Below are positions 50,348 through 58,644 of a stretch of 64,000 bases of DNA, in pieces. Numbering within the stretch: the first letter of the stretch is position 1; every line of letters begins with the position of its first letter. Origin of the DNA: Saccharomonospora xinjiangensis XJ-54 (GTDB lineage Bacteria; Actinomycetota; Actinomycetes; Mycobacteriales; Pseudonocardiaceae); the NCBI RefSeq assembly GCF_000258175.1, contig NZ_JH636049.1, positions 4,688,135-4,752,134 of the forward strand, written 5' to 3'. The position numbers and the translations under genes are program-made. The notes beneath the pieces were generated by a model. It worked only from the letters and a program-made list of their open reading frames with translations, did no database searches and was not told the DNA's origin.

Positions 50348-50794
50348 ATGTCTGCCAAGCCGCGTCGCCCCGGTCCCCATCGCTGGTTGTGGTACGCACT
50401 CGGCGGGCGACTTCCCGAAACCTACCGGGACTGGGTTCTGCTGGATCTCACCGGCAAGAGCTGGCTGTGGCGGCACTGCCTGCGCACGACGTTTCTCGTC
50501 GGCCCGCTGAGTGCCGCGTGGCTGCTGTTGCCCGGACCCCTCGGGCTGCGGCTGAGCCTGGTGTTGCTGGCCGCGCTGGTCGGCTATTTCTACTCGTTCG
50601 CCTTCGCCGAGGAGAACGCCGAGCACCGCCTCACCAAGCACGGCTACGAGTACGGAACGGGCAAGCGCATCCGCGCCGAGGCCAAGGCCGAGGCTGAGGC
50701 CGACATCCGCGAGCGCTACCTCGCCCGCTACCGAAGTGAACCGGGCGAAGGATCGGCTGCGGCCGCGCCTTCAGCGAGTGAGGGCCACCACTGA
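50348..50794 (+). CDS. DUF5313 family membrane protein
   Basis: A 148-residue protein. RRPGPHRWLWYALGGRLPET (~residues 6-25) and DWVLLDLTGKSWLWRH match DUF5313, seen in mycobacteria and other actinobacteria. Two hydrophobic helices follow (TTFLVGPLSAAWLLLPGP and LSLVLLAALVGYFYSFAF). A charged helical tail ends with ADIRERYLARYR. The function is unknown. Its divergent OhrR-type neighbour suggests oxidant control. A 45-bp copy of its tail occurs at 51676. Confidence 0.78.
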   Translation: MSAKPRRPGPHRWLWYALGGRLPETYRDWVLLDLTGKSWLWRHCLRTTFLVGPLSAAWLLLPGPLGLRLSLVLLAALVGYFYSFAFAEENAEHRLTKHGYEYGTGKRIRAEAKAEAEADIRERYLARYRSEPGEGSAAAAPSASEGHH

Positions 50795-50880
50795 CAACGG
50801 CTCGCCCCGTCGTCGTCTGGAACCTTCTGGAACGGCAACCCGGCGGTCGTCGGGCGCCGAGTTTGGTGGAAGATCAGCTC

Positions 50881-51426
50881 ATGTCCTCGAATCGCCGTGA
50901 CCTCGTGCGCCGACAGTTCGATCTGACGTGGTCCCTCCTCGACCTCCATCTCACCGAGCTGGTCGCCGAAGACTTCGTGTGGGAGCCCGCTCAGCATTGC
51001 GGGACGATGCGGCAGGACACCGGCGGAACCTGGGTCGCCGACTTCGCGGAGTCGGAACCCCACCCCATTCCCGTTCCCACCATCGGCTGGGTCACTTGGC
51101 ACCTCGGCTGGTGGTGGACTGCGGCCCTCGATCACGCACGAGGACGAAAGCCCCGAGGGCACGACGAAATCCCGTGGCCGGGCGTGGGAGAGGCCACGAT
51201 CGACTGGGTGCGAGGTCTACGCGCCGAGTGGATCGCGGTGCTGGACCAGCTGTCCGACGAGGATCTGGACTCCACGGCGTCGTTCCCGTGGCCGGAAGAG
51301 GCGGGCCGCACGGTCGCGGACACGGTGGCATGGGTCAACGCCGAGCTGATGAAGAACACGGCCGAGATCGGTCAGCTCAGAGTGCTGCGTGCCGCGACGT
51401 CTCACTCCACAACCGACGCGCCGTAG
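50881..51426 (+). CDS. DinB/MDMPI-like metal-dependent protein
   Basis: A 181-residue four-helix-bundle protein. LVRRQFDLTWSLLDLHLTEL (~residues 8-27), VPTIGWVTWHLGWWWTAALD with the first His (~residue 80) and VNAELMKNTAEIGQLRVLR fit the DinB superfamily. The second and third metal histidines are not clear in the final helix (KNTAEIG replaces the usual HxxxH), so metal binding may be altered. Actinobacterial members include mycothiol-dependent isomerases and S-transferases. ATG 50881 follows TGGAAGA. Confidence 0.72.
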   Translation: MSSNRRDLVRRQFDLTWSLLDLHLTELVAEDFVWEPAQHCGTMRQDTGGTWVADFAESEPHPIPVPTIGWVTWHLGWWWTAALDHARGRKPRGHDEIPWPGVGEATIDWVRGLRAEWIAVLDQLSDEDLDSTASFPWPEEAGRTVADTVAWVNAELMKNTAEIGQLRVLRAATSHSTTDAP

Positions 51427-51472
51427 TCCCCTCGGCGGAGCGCCGCCATGGGCGGCTTTCTCCGAAAGCCCC

Positions 51473-51720
51473 GGCCGGCGCCGGTCGGCACGGGATGGCT
51501 CGCCACGGGAACACTGACCCTCCTGCCGCTCCGCGACGGGATCAGGGCTGGCCTCCGGCCTCGATAAGCAAGACCTCCAATGCCGTGCTCTGCCCACATT
51601 CGATCGTTCACCGAACCATCGGTGATATCGAGGTCGCTGGACTACAGCGGCATATAGCCGTTACTCGCGGCCAGGCTGAGGCCGACATCCGCGAGCGCTA
51701 CCTCGCCCGCTACCGGCAAC
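51473..51720. pseudogene. Recombination scar: carboxypeptidase 3' fragment joined to DUF5313 tail
   Basis: 51473-51675 is a degraded direct copy of 54204-54512 (terminator region and C-terminal codons of the M14 gene), with about 105 bases deleted internally. The clearest block is GTTCACCGAACCATCGGTGA near 51606. Leftward it still encodes VNDRMWAEHGIG, as in the parent's VNDWMWAEHGIL. 51676-51720 is a near-exact copy of the DUF5313 tail (50692-50736). The junction is at about 51675. The scar supplies the stop codon of the response-regulator gene. Confidence 0.75.
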
Positions 51721-52390
51721 CGGAGTGAGCCGGGGCGCCCACGCGGTCGGACAGTCCATAGCCGACGCCACGCACAGTGCGCACGATATCCGGAGAGCCG
51801 AGCTTGTGTCGCAAGCTGCTCACATGCACCTCAAGAGTGCGCGCGACCCCCTTCCAAGTCGTGGACCACACCTCGGCCAGGATCTGCTCCCGGCACACGA
51901 CCATCCCGCCGGCCCGCACCAGCACGAGGAGAAGGTCGAACTCCTTACGGGTCAAGGCTATTTCCCTGCCTTGCCGCTGTACGGTGCGGCGGGCCACATC
52001 GATCACGAGATCGGAAAGACGAAGCTGCGCCCGAGCCGGATATCGGCTACGCCGGATGAGGGCGTTCATGCGTGCGTTCAGCTCAGCGAAGCTGAACGGT
52101 GTGACGACATAGTCATCAGCACCGGCCCACAGGCCGCGAAGACGTTCGGCTTCGGTGTCTCGCCGGGTGACGACGATGACCGGAGTCGTGTCGGTAGCCC
52201 GGAAGCATCGCAACCAGGCGATCCCGTCCCCTCGGGCAAGCCACAGATCCAGCAGGATCAGGTCCGGCCGAGGCGACACCGGTATGGACTCGAAGGAGCA
52301 CGTACTGACCACCTCGTGCCCATGGCGCCGCAACATGGTCGCCATCATTTCGACGAGTCTTTCGTCATCATTGACGAGAAGGATCCGCAC
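51710..52390 (-). CDS. OmpR/PhoB-type response regulator with atypical receiver
   Basis: A 226-residue two-domain protein. In the receiver (residues 1-118) the acidic pair (VNDDERL), phospho-acceptor Asp (LILLDLWLARGDG, ~residue 48) and Thr/Ser switch (VIVVTRRD) are present. The invariant Lys of KPF is Thr (DDYVVTPFSF). The DNA-binding winged helix (~residues 125-215) is normal, with ALTRKEFDLLLVLVRAGGMV and RTVRGVGYGL. No histidine kinase gene is adjacent. Its extreme C-terminus (APAHSGCR) runs into the recombination scar. Confidence 0.88.
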   Translation of the reverse strand: MRILLVNDDERLVEMMATMLRRHGHEVVSTCSFESIPVSPRPDLILLDLWLARGDGIAWLRCFRATDTTPVIVVTRRDTEAERLRGLWAGADDYVVTPFSFAELNARMNALIRRSRYPARAQLRLSDLVIDVARRTVQRQGREIALTRKEFDLLLVLVRAGGMVVCREQILAEVWSTTWKGVARTLEVHVSSLRHKLGSPDIVRTVRGVGYGLSDRVGAPAHSGCR

Positions 52391-52425
52391 CCGGCAATCC
52401 TAGGGTCGGCCGATCGCGATGTCGA

Positions 52426-53424
52426 TCATTGACGGGAGGACGAGACGACCTCTCGTGCGCGCTGATATCGCTCGTCGAAGAACTGTCGCACTCTGTCCAA
52501 TTCGTTCTGGTGCTGTGCGAGAACCTCGCTCTCGTACTGGCTGAGCAAAGAGAGCCTCGTACCCAGGTAGTCCACCTCGTCCCGGCAGGTCGCCAGCGCC
52601 ACCGCCGTCTCGATCTCTTCCTCGGTCGGCGGGCCCGCCCACCTCGGATCGTTGACGACCGCGAACGGGTTCGGAGCATCCGTTCCCGTCGCCGTTTCGA
52701 AGCAGTCAGCCCATCGCCGGGTCGCCTCGATCATCACGGGGTCTTGCGCAGCGAGGTCCCCGGCCGTTTTCCGGAGCGCGAGCACGGTGTTGATCGCGTC
52801 CAGCTCCGCTCCCGGTGCCGTGCCCTCGACGGGACGGTCGAGACCATCCGACAGTCGCTCATCCGCCTCCCCGACGCACCCGTCCTCGGGAACGGCCACG
52901 CCGTTGCGCGACCTCAGCACTGGTCCGCCGTTGTCCTCCTGAATCCGCCAGCCGTTCAACACGGCGACCCGGTCTGCCCAGAGCCGGGCCGAGTCCGGTC
53001 GCGTGCCGCCGCTCGCGTCCGCCCGTGCCATGCCCTGCTCGGGAGGATGGAATCCGTGACGACGAGCCAGCTCCACCGGCACCTCGACCGCCTGCGCACG
53101 CTCACGCAACCTGGTCACAAGGCCTCCATCGACCGGGAGCATCGGCCGATCCTGTCCGAGCCCGTAGCGATTCAGACACTGTCTGGCCAGCAGATCACGG
53201 GCCACGGCCGTCACACGGTCCGCCTCAGGAGTCGGCAGATAGTCGTCAAGGGGCGATGTCGCCGCGTTGGCCCGGTCGCCGGACTCTCGCGGCAGGTCGG
53301 CACCGCAGCCTCCCGTCCCGACCACGACGGCCGCCGACAAGCAGGCCAGGATCAGCACACGAATCGCTTGTCCGCGCAACGGATACCTCCGGGAGAACGA
53401 CTCCCCGGCCAGGGCGGTGCCCAT
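52426..53424 (-). CDS. Hypothetical lipoprotein
   Basis: A 332-residue protein. A hydrophobic signal (IRVLILACLSAAVVVGTGGC) ends in a lipobox-like TGGC with Cys near residue 40, predicting membrane anchoring outside the cell. The mature part is hydrophilic and helical with cysteines in RQCLNRYGL, EDGCVG, WADCFE and ATCRDE that could form two disulfides. LYSQYESEVLAQHQNEL-type heptads near the C-terminus suggest a coiled coil. I do not recognise the family. It lies upstream of the response regulator in the same direction. Confidence 0.75.
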   Translation of the reverse strand: MGTALAGESFSRRYPLRGQAIRVLILACLSAAVVVGTGGCGADLPRESGDRANAATSPLDDYLPTPEADRVTAVARDLLARQCLNRYGLGQDRPMLPVDGGLVTRLRERAQAVEVPVELARRHGFHPPEQGMARADASGGTRPDSARLWADRVAVLNGWRIQEDNGGPVLRSRNGVAVPEDGCVGEADERLSDGLDRPVEGTAPGAELDAINTVLALRKTAGDLAAQDPVMIEATRRWADCFETATGTDAPNPFAVVNDPRWAGPPTEEEIETAVALATCRDEVDYLGTRLSLLSQYESEVLAQHQNELDRVRQFFDERYQRAREVVSSSRQ

Positions 53425-53462
53425 GACCGGGGAAAGTGGACAACGACCTGCCTGTCTGCCGC

Positions 53463-53912
53463 TCAGGTCACCCCGTAACCGGCGCGACCGCAGTGCTCCG
53501 GATCCTGCTCGCTGTACTCGCCGGTGCAGGCGTAGTACTCGACCATCATTCCCTCAGGCGTGTAGGCACCACCGTTACGGTCGTAGGTGGCACACACCCA
53601 CTGCGTGCCTGCGCCCTTGGTGTTCCACACCGGTTTCCAGTAGAAGTACGCGGGCAACCGCACCGAGTTGGGGTCCCACCACTTCCCCAGCGCCACAGCG
53701 GAACGGCCGTCCGCTTTCGCGTCCCACGAGCACAGCTTGTCGCCGTACGACACGAACTTCGCCCGCCCAGCGTTGTCGCTGGAGTAGATCACGGAACCGT
53801 CGTCACCTGCCTGCGCGGCCGGAACCTGCCCGGTCACCGCGCTCGCCGCGCAGAACGCCATGGCCGCGAACGCGGCACCCAGCACTCTCCGCACCGTTGT
53901 CTTCGTGAGCAA
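53463..53912 (-). CDS. Small secreted protein, unknown function
   Basis: A 149-residue protein with a Sec signal peptide (MLTKTTVRRVLGAAFAAMAF, cleavage near AQA, ~residue 35). The mature part of about 114 residues is rich in aromatic residues and has four cysteines (KLCSWD, WVCATY, YACTGE, EHCGRA) able to form two disulfides. AYFYWKPVWNTKGAGTQWVC suggests a beta-rich compact domain. Family not recognised. It sits just upstream of the lipoprotein gene in the same direction. Confidence 0.72.
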   Translation of the reverse strand: MLTKTTVRRVLGAAFAAMAFCAASAVTGQVPAAQAGDDGSVIYSSDNAGRAKFVSYGDKLCSWDAKADGRSAVALGKWWDPNSVRLPAYFYWKPVWNTKGAGTQWVCATYDRNGGAYTPEGMMVEYYACTGEYSEQDPEHCGRAGYGVT

Positions 53913-54270
53913 CTGGTACTCCCTTCATGGGTCGGGACCGCGAGCCAGGCGTGCCCGCGTCGGGTTCCCCCTTCGCCGGAGTGCTGGCGCGAGCGGCCCG
54001 CTCGGCAAGGTGACCGTAGCCCCGTGGCCCCCGCTCGGCCGCGACCCACGGCCGGCACTGAGGTTCCGTTGAGGTTTCCGGAGCCGGAATCATCCGGAAG
54101 CTGGGTGTGTTGCGGCTCTCGGCCGCCCGACCGGACGCGGACCGCAAGCCCGATGTCCCGGCGTCATTCGCGGCTGCCACCAAAACGACGACCGGCACCA
54201 GATGCGGCGCCGGTCGTTTCGATGGTTCGTCGCGGGGACGGCGGCCTCTCCTGCCGTCCCCGCGACGGGA
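53913..54270 (-). terminator. Intergenic region with two hairpins after the carboxypeptidase gene
   Basis: No gene is supported here. 54229-54242 and 54253-54266 form a perfect 14-bp stem (GTCGCGGGGACGGC), five bases past the carboxypeptidase stop. ACGACCGGC at 54188-54196 pairs with 54209-54217, and in the leftward direction it is followed by TTTT, fitting an intrinsic terminator. A degraded copy of part of this region is in the scar at 51473. Confidence 0.7.
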
Positions 54271-55527
54271 TCAGGGCTGGGCTCCCGCTTCGGTGAGCAG
54301 GATGTCCACGGCCTCGTCATTGCGCCGGGTCTCGGGTTCGATCCGCTCGTCGGGCGGGTAGAATCCGCCGATCCCGCCCCCGCTGGCCGGATACATCTCG
54401 AACGTCAGGCTGAGAATGCCGTGCTCGGCCCACATCCAGTCGTTCACCGAACCATCGGTGATGTAGAGGTCACTGGACTGCTGCGGCGTGTAGCCGTTGC
54501 TCGCGGCGAGCTTGCGCCCAACCTCCTGGAAGCGGCGCGCCTCCTCCCGCGACATGGTGTCGGTGGTGTCGGAGTAGGTGTAGCCGTAGGGCCACAGCAC
54601 CAGCTCGGAGTAGGTGTGGAAGTCGATGTGTGCCTTGATCTGCTGACTCCCACCGACCACACGGGACTCGACGAACGACGCGACGGCCCGCGTCTCGGGT
54701 GCCGAGAACGCCGAGGTGCCCCGGTAGGTGTCACTGTAGGGCGATCCGCTCGATCCGCCGCAGCAGCCCCACTTGTAACCCCAGTTGCGGTTCAGGTCGG
54801 TGCCGTAGTAGCCCTGCCGGTTCTTCCGCCAGCCCTTGTAGCGCCCGCCTTCGATGTCGTACTCCGACCCGTCGGGGTTGACCGACGGGATCACGTAGAT
54901 CTCGCGCGTGTTCACCAGCTCCGTGACCGTGGGGTCGGTTCCGTACTCGTCGGTGAACCGCTCGACGATGCGCAGGCACATCTCGGTGGTCAGATGTTCC
55001 CGTGCGTGCTGGTTGCAGGTGAACAGCACCTCGGGTTCGTCCTCGTCCTGCGCGACGTTGTCGCTGATCTTCATCAGGTGCAGGGCTCGGCCCTGGTACG
55101 AGGAGCCCGCACTCGACAGCGACGCGATATCGCCGTGTTCACTGTCCGCTCGCTGGAGCACCTCCGTGAGTTCGCCGTAGGTGTGATAGCCCTCGTCGCC
55201 TGCCGGGAACTCGTCGGCCGACGTCGCCATGTCCGGGTTCCGCGCAGCGAGCAGGTCTTCGACGTCGCCGACGCGCTCGACGTCGATTCCCTTGGCCTGC
55301 AACGACTTCGCGAGGGCTGCGCTCGCCGAGAACGTCGTCACCCCGTCGCTCGTACCCCAGATGTCCGCGCCAGAACGCGCGATGGCGGTCCGTTGTGCGC
55401 TGTCCGTGCCTCGCGCCTCGTACAGCATCCGATCGTTGTCGTCCTGCGCCGCGCCCGCCGGCGCGACCGATGCAGCGAGCAGCAGCAATCCCGCTGCCGC
55501 GATGGATCCCCGACGCAGAATTTTCAT
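54271..55527 (-). CDS. Secreted M14 zinc carboxypeptidase
   Basis: A 418-residue protein with a signal peptide (LRRGSIAAAGLLLLAASVAP, cleavage near AGA). An N-terminal propeptide-like region spans ~residues 30-110. The M14 domain follows with zinc ligands His and Glu in FTCNQHAREHLTTEMCLR (~residue 172) and His in AHIDFHTYSELVLWPYG (~residue 292). The catalytic Glu is in LTFEMYPASGG (~residue 380), and TDLNRNWGYKWGCCGGSSGS carries the substrate-binding Asn-Arg. It releases C-terminal residues from peptides outside the cell. Confidence 0.93.
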   Translation of the reverse strand: MKILRRGSIAAAGLLLLAASVAPAGAAQDDNDRMLYEARGTDSAQRTAIARSGADIWGTSDGVTTFSASAALAKSLQAKGIDVERVGDVEDLLAARNPDMATSADEFPAGDEGYHTYGELTEVLQRADSEHGDIASLSSAGSSYQGRALHLMKISDNVAQDEDEPEVLFTCNQHAREHLTTEMCLRIVERFTDEYGTDPTVTELVNTREIYVIPSVNPDGSEYDIEGGRYKGWRKNRQGYYGTDLNRNWGYKWGCCGGSSGSPYSDTYRGTSAFSAPETRAVASFVESRVVGGSQQIKAHIDFHTYSELVLWPYGYTYSDTTDTMSREEARRFQEVGRKLAASNGYTPQQSSDLYITDGSVNDWMWAEHGILSLTFEMYPASGGGIGGFYPPDERIEPETRRNDEAVDILLTEAGAQP

Positions 55528-55957
55528 GCAGTGAGGCTGACCGAGCCCGTGGACGAGAACAACCCGTCGAAAGTCGGGACCGGACGACCCCGCCCGGTTT
55601 CACCGAATGAGCCGCCCGTTCGATTTCCAGGTCCTTGACAGTCCTCTAAGGACTCGCTGGGTGCGGCCAGGACCGGGGGCCGCCCCACCGCGTGGTCGCA
55701 CCAGTCATGCGCTCAGCGGTGAGCGGTTCGACACTGTGAAACGCGCGGATCGAACGGTCAGTCCGCCGCCGAGCCAACCTCGAAGATCGGCATCGTCATC
55801 GCAGTCGCCTCACTCCGTTCTCACCGTTGTTTACGGCCCAGCACGATCCGAAGTGTACGAGTCGGGACACGAAGACCCGGCCGTTCGAGGAAGTTCGGCA
55901 TCGATCTTGACCAGTTCCTCCCAAGCGGACAATGCCCCGCGACGTGCGACGCGCCGA
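55528..55957. other. 430-bp intergenic region, no supported gene
   Basis: Between the carboxypeptidase start and the methyltransferase stop. Open frames here have irregular codon composition. A leftward 26-codon frame near 55815-55900 (MPNFLERPGLRVPTRTLR) has GGGAGG upstream but is too short and AT-rich to support. No repeat of the 21-bp family occurs. Confidence 0.35.
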
Positions 55958-56662
55958 TCAGCCTGCGCGGCGCACCCGCACGACGCTGTCGTGGCGCCGT
56001 CCAGGGCGGCCCTCGGGGTCGGTCAGTTCGCTCTCGACGGTCTCGGCCACCTCGACCGTCCACTGCCCGTCCGACAGCCGCAGCGCACCGACGACCTCCT
56101 CGACGGCGGGAAAGTGCACATCCTGCGGCGGTGAGTCCACCCAGGACGGCCATGCGGCGTGGCTGCCGATCACCAGCACGCCACCCGGCGCCACCGAATC
56201 GAGCGCGCGACGGAGGATGTCCTCCCGCTCGCCCTCCTCCGCCACGGGCGAGTGCAGGAACTGCGCCGAGACGAGGTCGAACGACCCTTCGGGCAGCGAC
56301 CGGGCGAGATCGTGCCGCTGCCAGGTGATGCGGTCGCCGACTCCGGCCTCGGCCGCGTGGCCCTCGGCCCTGCGCAACGCCGTAGCCGACACGTCCACCG
56401 CCGTCACCCGCCAGCCCTGCCGCGCGAGCCAGATGGCGTCGCCACCCTCACCGCAGCCGAGATCCAGCGCGGTCCCCGGCGTCACGCCTTCCACCTCGCG
56501 TACCAGCAGCGCATTGGGCTTGCCGCTCCAGACGGAATCCTTCTCCTCGTAGAAGTCTTCCCAGAATCGCTCCGCGGATTGCTCGCCGGGGCTGGGCCTC
56601 CACCGGTGACTGTCATCGTGGTTGTACTGATCCCGCTGATCCCGCTGATTCGCCGATGTCAT
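55958..56662 (-). CDS. Class I SAM-dependent methyltransferase (TehB/Methyltransf_25-like)
   Basis: A 234-residue protein. After a hydrophilic N-terminal tail of ~25 residues with NQRDQRDQYN repeats, FWEDFYEEKDSVWSGKPNAL introduces the fold. TALDLGCGEGGDAIWLARQG (~residues 66-85) is SAM motif I, VTAVDVSATALRRAEGHAAE follows and SFDLVSAQFLHSPVAEE is motif II/III. The EEKxxxWSGxPN pattern is typical of thiol- or tellurite-type methyltransferases. ATG 56662 is preferred over a longer frame. The substrate is unknown. Confidence 0.86.
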   Translation of the reverse strand: MTSANQRDQRDQYNHDDSHRWRPSPGEQSAERFWEDFYEEKDSVWSGKPNALLVREVEGVTPGTALDLGCGEGGDAIWLARQGWRVTAVDVSATALRRAEGHAAEAGVGDRITWQRHDLARSLPEGSFDLVSAQFLHSPVAEEGEREDILRRALDSVAPGGVLVIGSHAAWPSWVDSPPQDVHFPAVEEVVGALRLSDGQWTVEVAETVESELTDPEGRPGRRHDSVVRVRRAG

Positions 56663-56736
56663 GACACCACTGTGAGACACGCAAGGCGCGCCGCTCCAGC
56701 TTTGTTGCCGGTCCCGCAAAATACCGTGCCGGAACG

Positions 56737-57627
56737 TCACGTCCCGGCGGCGACGTCCACCGGGACGTCGAGCAGGTCGAGAAACGCCGTGGCCGCCGGC
56801 CGGGGGTCGGAGCGGCTCCAGATCACGTACTCGACCCGTTGCGGCGCGTCGCTCACGGGGATCGTGGCGACACCGGTGAGCCGTGGCACGAACCGCGAGG
56901 GAAGCATCGCGACACCGAGACCCTGCTGCACGAGCCGCACCATGATGTCCACCGCGCCGACCTCCAGAGCGACCTCGCGGTCGATGCCCGCGGCCTCGAA
57001 GGCCAGATCCGACTGGGCGCGGCCGGCCGAGTCGGCGGGGAAGTCCACGAAGACCTCCGCCGCCAGACTGCGCAGCGCCACCTCGGTCTCACCGGCGAGC
57101 GGGTGGTCCGGGGCGACCACGGCGACATGCCGGTCCCTGGTCAGCTCCCACGCCCGCACCCCGCGCGGTTCCACGGTGGCGGGCAAGCCGAGGAACGCGA
57201 TGTCGAGGTCGCCGTGCTTGACCTGCTCGACGAGGTCGAGGCTGTGCCCCTGACGCAGGTGGATGCGCACGTGCGGGTAGCGGGTGTGGAATCGCGTGAG
57301 CGCGGCGGGAACATCGACGGCCGCGACCGTGGGGATCACGCCGAGCGCCAGCCTGCCCCGCACCTCGCCGAGCGCCGCGGCGGCGTCGATGACGGCCCGC
57401 TCGGCGGCGGCGAGGCACTGCCGCGCGGCGGGGAGGAACGCCTCACCGGCGGCGGTCAGCCGCACGCGGCGGCTGGTGCGGTCGAAGAGCCGCCCGCCCA
57501 GTTCGCGTTCCAGCCTGGCGATCTGGTGACTCAGCGCCGACTGGACGACGAGACATCGCTCGGCCGCTCTCGTGAAGCTCTTCGTCTCGGCCACCGCGAC
57601 GACGTAGCGGAGCTGCTGCAATTCCAT
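56737..57627 (-). CDS. LysR-type transcriptional regulator
   Basis: A 296-residue regulator. Residues 1-60 are the HTH (MELQQLRYVVAVAETKSFTR, then VVQSALSHQIARLERELGGR). An effector domain follows from ~residue 85 (GRLALGVIPTVAAVDVPAAL). It is divergent from the EamA transporter gene 78 bases away, the likely target along with the downstream NAD(P)-binding gene. ATG 57627 starts at the conserved MELQQLRYF-type opening. Confidence 0.9.
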   Translation of the reverse strand: MELQQLRYVVAVAETKSFTRAAERCLVVQSALSHQIARLERELGGRLFDRTSRRVRLTAAGEAFLPAARQCLAAAERAVIDAAAALGEVRGRLALGVIPTVAAVDVPAALTRFHTRYPHVRIHLRQGHSLDLVEQVKHGDLDIAFLGLPATVEPRGVRAWELTRDRHVAVVAPDHPLAGETEVALRSLAAEVFVDFPADSAGRAQSDLAFEAAGIDREVALEVGAVDIMVRLVQQGLGVAMLPSRFVPRLTGVATIPVSDAPQRVEYVIWSRSDPRPAATAFLDLLDVPVDVAAGT

Positions 57628-57705
57628 CGATCCATGATTCAGCACGATCAATCACATGACAAACATGTGTTGGACTCATGGATCGAGTCGCCGAAAACTG
57701 GGGGT

Positions 57706-58644
57706 ATGGCAGTCCTCTCCCCGTCCCGCCCGAGCACCGGCCGCGCCGGACGCACGGCGATCACGGCACTCGCCCCCGCCGTGTGGGGCACGACCTATGT
57801 GGTGACCACCGAGTTCCTCCCGCCGGGGCACCCGTTCTTCGCCGCGCTGCTCCGCGCGCTGCCCGCCGGGCTCATCGCGCTCGCAATCACCAGGACCCTG
57901 CCGCGCGGGATGTGGTGGGGCAGGGCCGCGATCCTCGGTGTGCTCAACATCGGATTGTTCTTCCCTCTGCTCTTCGTGGCGGCCGAGCGGCTTCCCGGTG
58001 GTATCGCCGCGACGCTGGCCGCGAGCCAGCCGGTGATCGTCGTGGTGCTCGCCGTGGTGTTGCTGCGCGAGCGGCCTTCGGGGTGGCGCACGTCGTGGGC
58101 GGTGGCCGGTGTCGTCGGCGTCGGCCTCGTGGTGCTGCGGCCGTCCTCGGCCGCGTTCGACCTCGTGGGAGTGTTCGCTGCGCTGGGCAGCGCGGCCAGC
58201 ATGGCGCTGGGAGTGACCCTCACCAAACGCTGGGGGCGGCCGGACGGCATCGGCCCCACCGCGTACGCGTCGTGGCTGCTCACCGCCGGTGGCCTGTTCC
58301 TGCTGCCGGTCACGCTGATCGCCGAGGGGGCCCCACCCTCCGTTGACGGTCCCGCCGTGCTCGGCTACCTCTGGCTGGGCATCGTCGGCGGGCTGCTGGC
58401 CTACATCGTGTGGTTCCGCGGGATCGCCGAGTTGCCGGTCACCTCGGTCGCCCTGCTCGGCCCCCTGTCCCCGATCGTCGCCGCGCTGCTGGGCGTGCTG
58501 GTGCTCGGCGAGACGCTGGGACCGCTCCAGCTCGCGGGCTTCGCCCTCACCGTCGCGGCCGTCACCGCAGGACAGCTGTCGCCGCGTTCGTCCCGCTCCG
58601 CCATGGAAAACCCGAGAACCCCGAAGGAAAGGACACACCAGTGA
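57706..58644 (+). CDS. EamA-family (DMT) transporter
   Basis: A 312-residue protein with ten predicted helices in two EamA halves. APAVWGTTYVVTTEFLPPGH (~residues 25-44), FFPLLFVAAERLPGGIAATL, and GIAELPVTSVALLGPLSPIV with LGVLVLGETLGPLQLAGFAL near the end are typical of RhaT/YdcZ-like drug/metabolite exporters. Its stop overlaps the start of the next gene (GTGA), so translation is coupled. Controlled probably by the divergent LysR; the cargo is unknown. Confidence 0.9.
   Translation: MAVLSPSRPSTGRAGRTAITALAPAVWGTTYVVTTEFLPPGHPFFAALLRALPAGLIALAITRTLPRGMWWGRAAILGVLNIGLFFPLLFVAAERLPGGIAATLAASQPVIVVVLAVVLLRERPSGWRTSWAVAGVVGVGLVVLRPSSAAFDLVGVFAALGSAASMALGVTLTKRWGRPDGIGPTAYASWLLTAGGLFLLPVTLIAEGAPPSVDGPAVLGYLWLGIVGGLLAYIVWFRGIAELPVTSVALLGPLSPIVAALLGVLVLGETLGPLQLAGFALTVAAVTAGQLSPRSSRSAMENPRTPKERTHQ

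Noticed and set aside
54202..55638. A 478-codon frame antisense to the carboxypeptidase
   Set aside because: The M14 motifs are on the other strand; this is a shadow.
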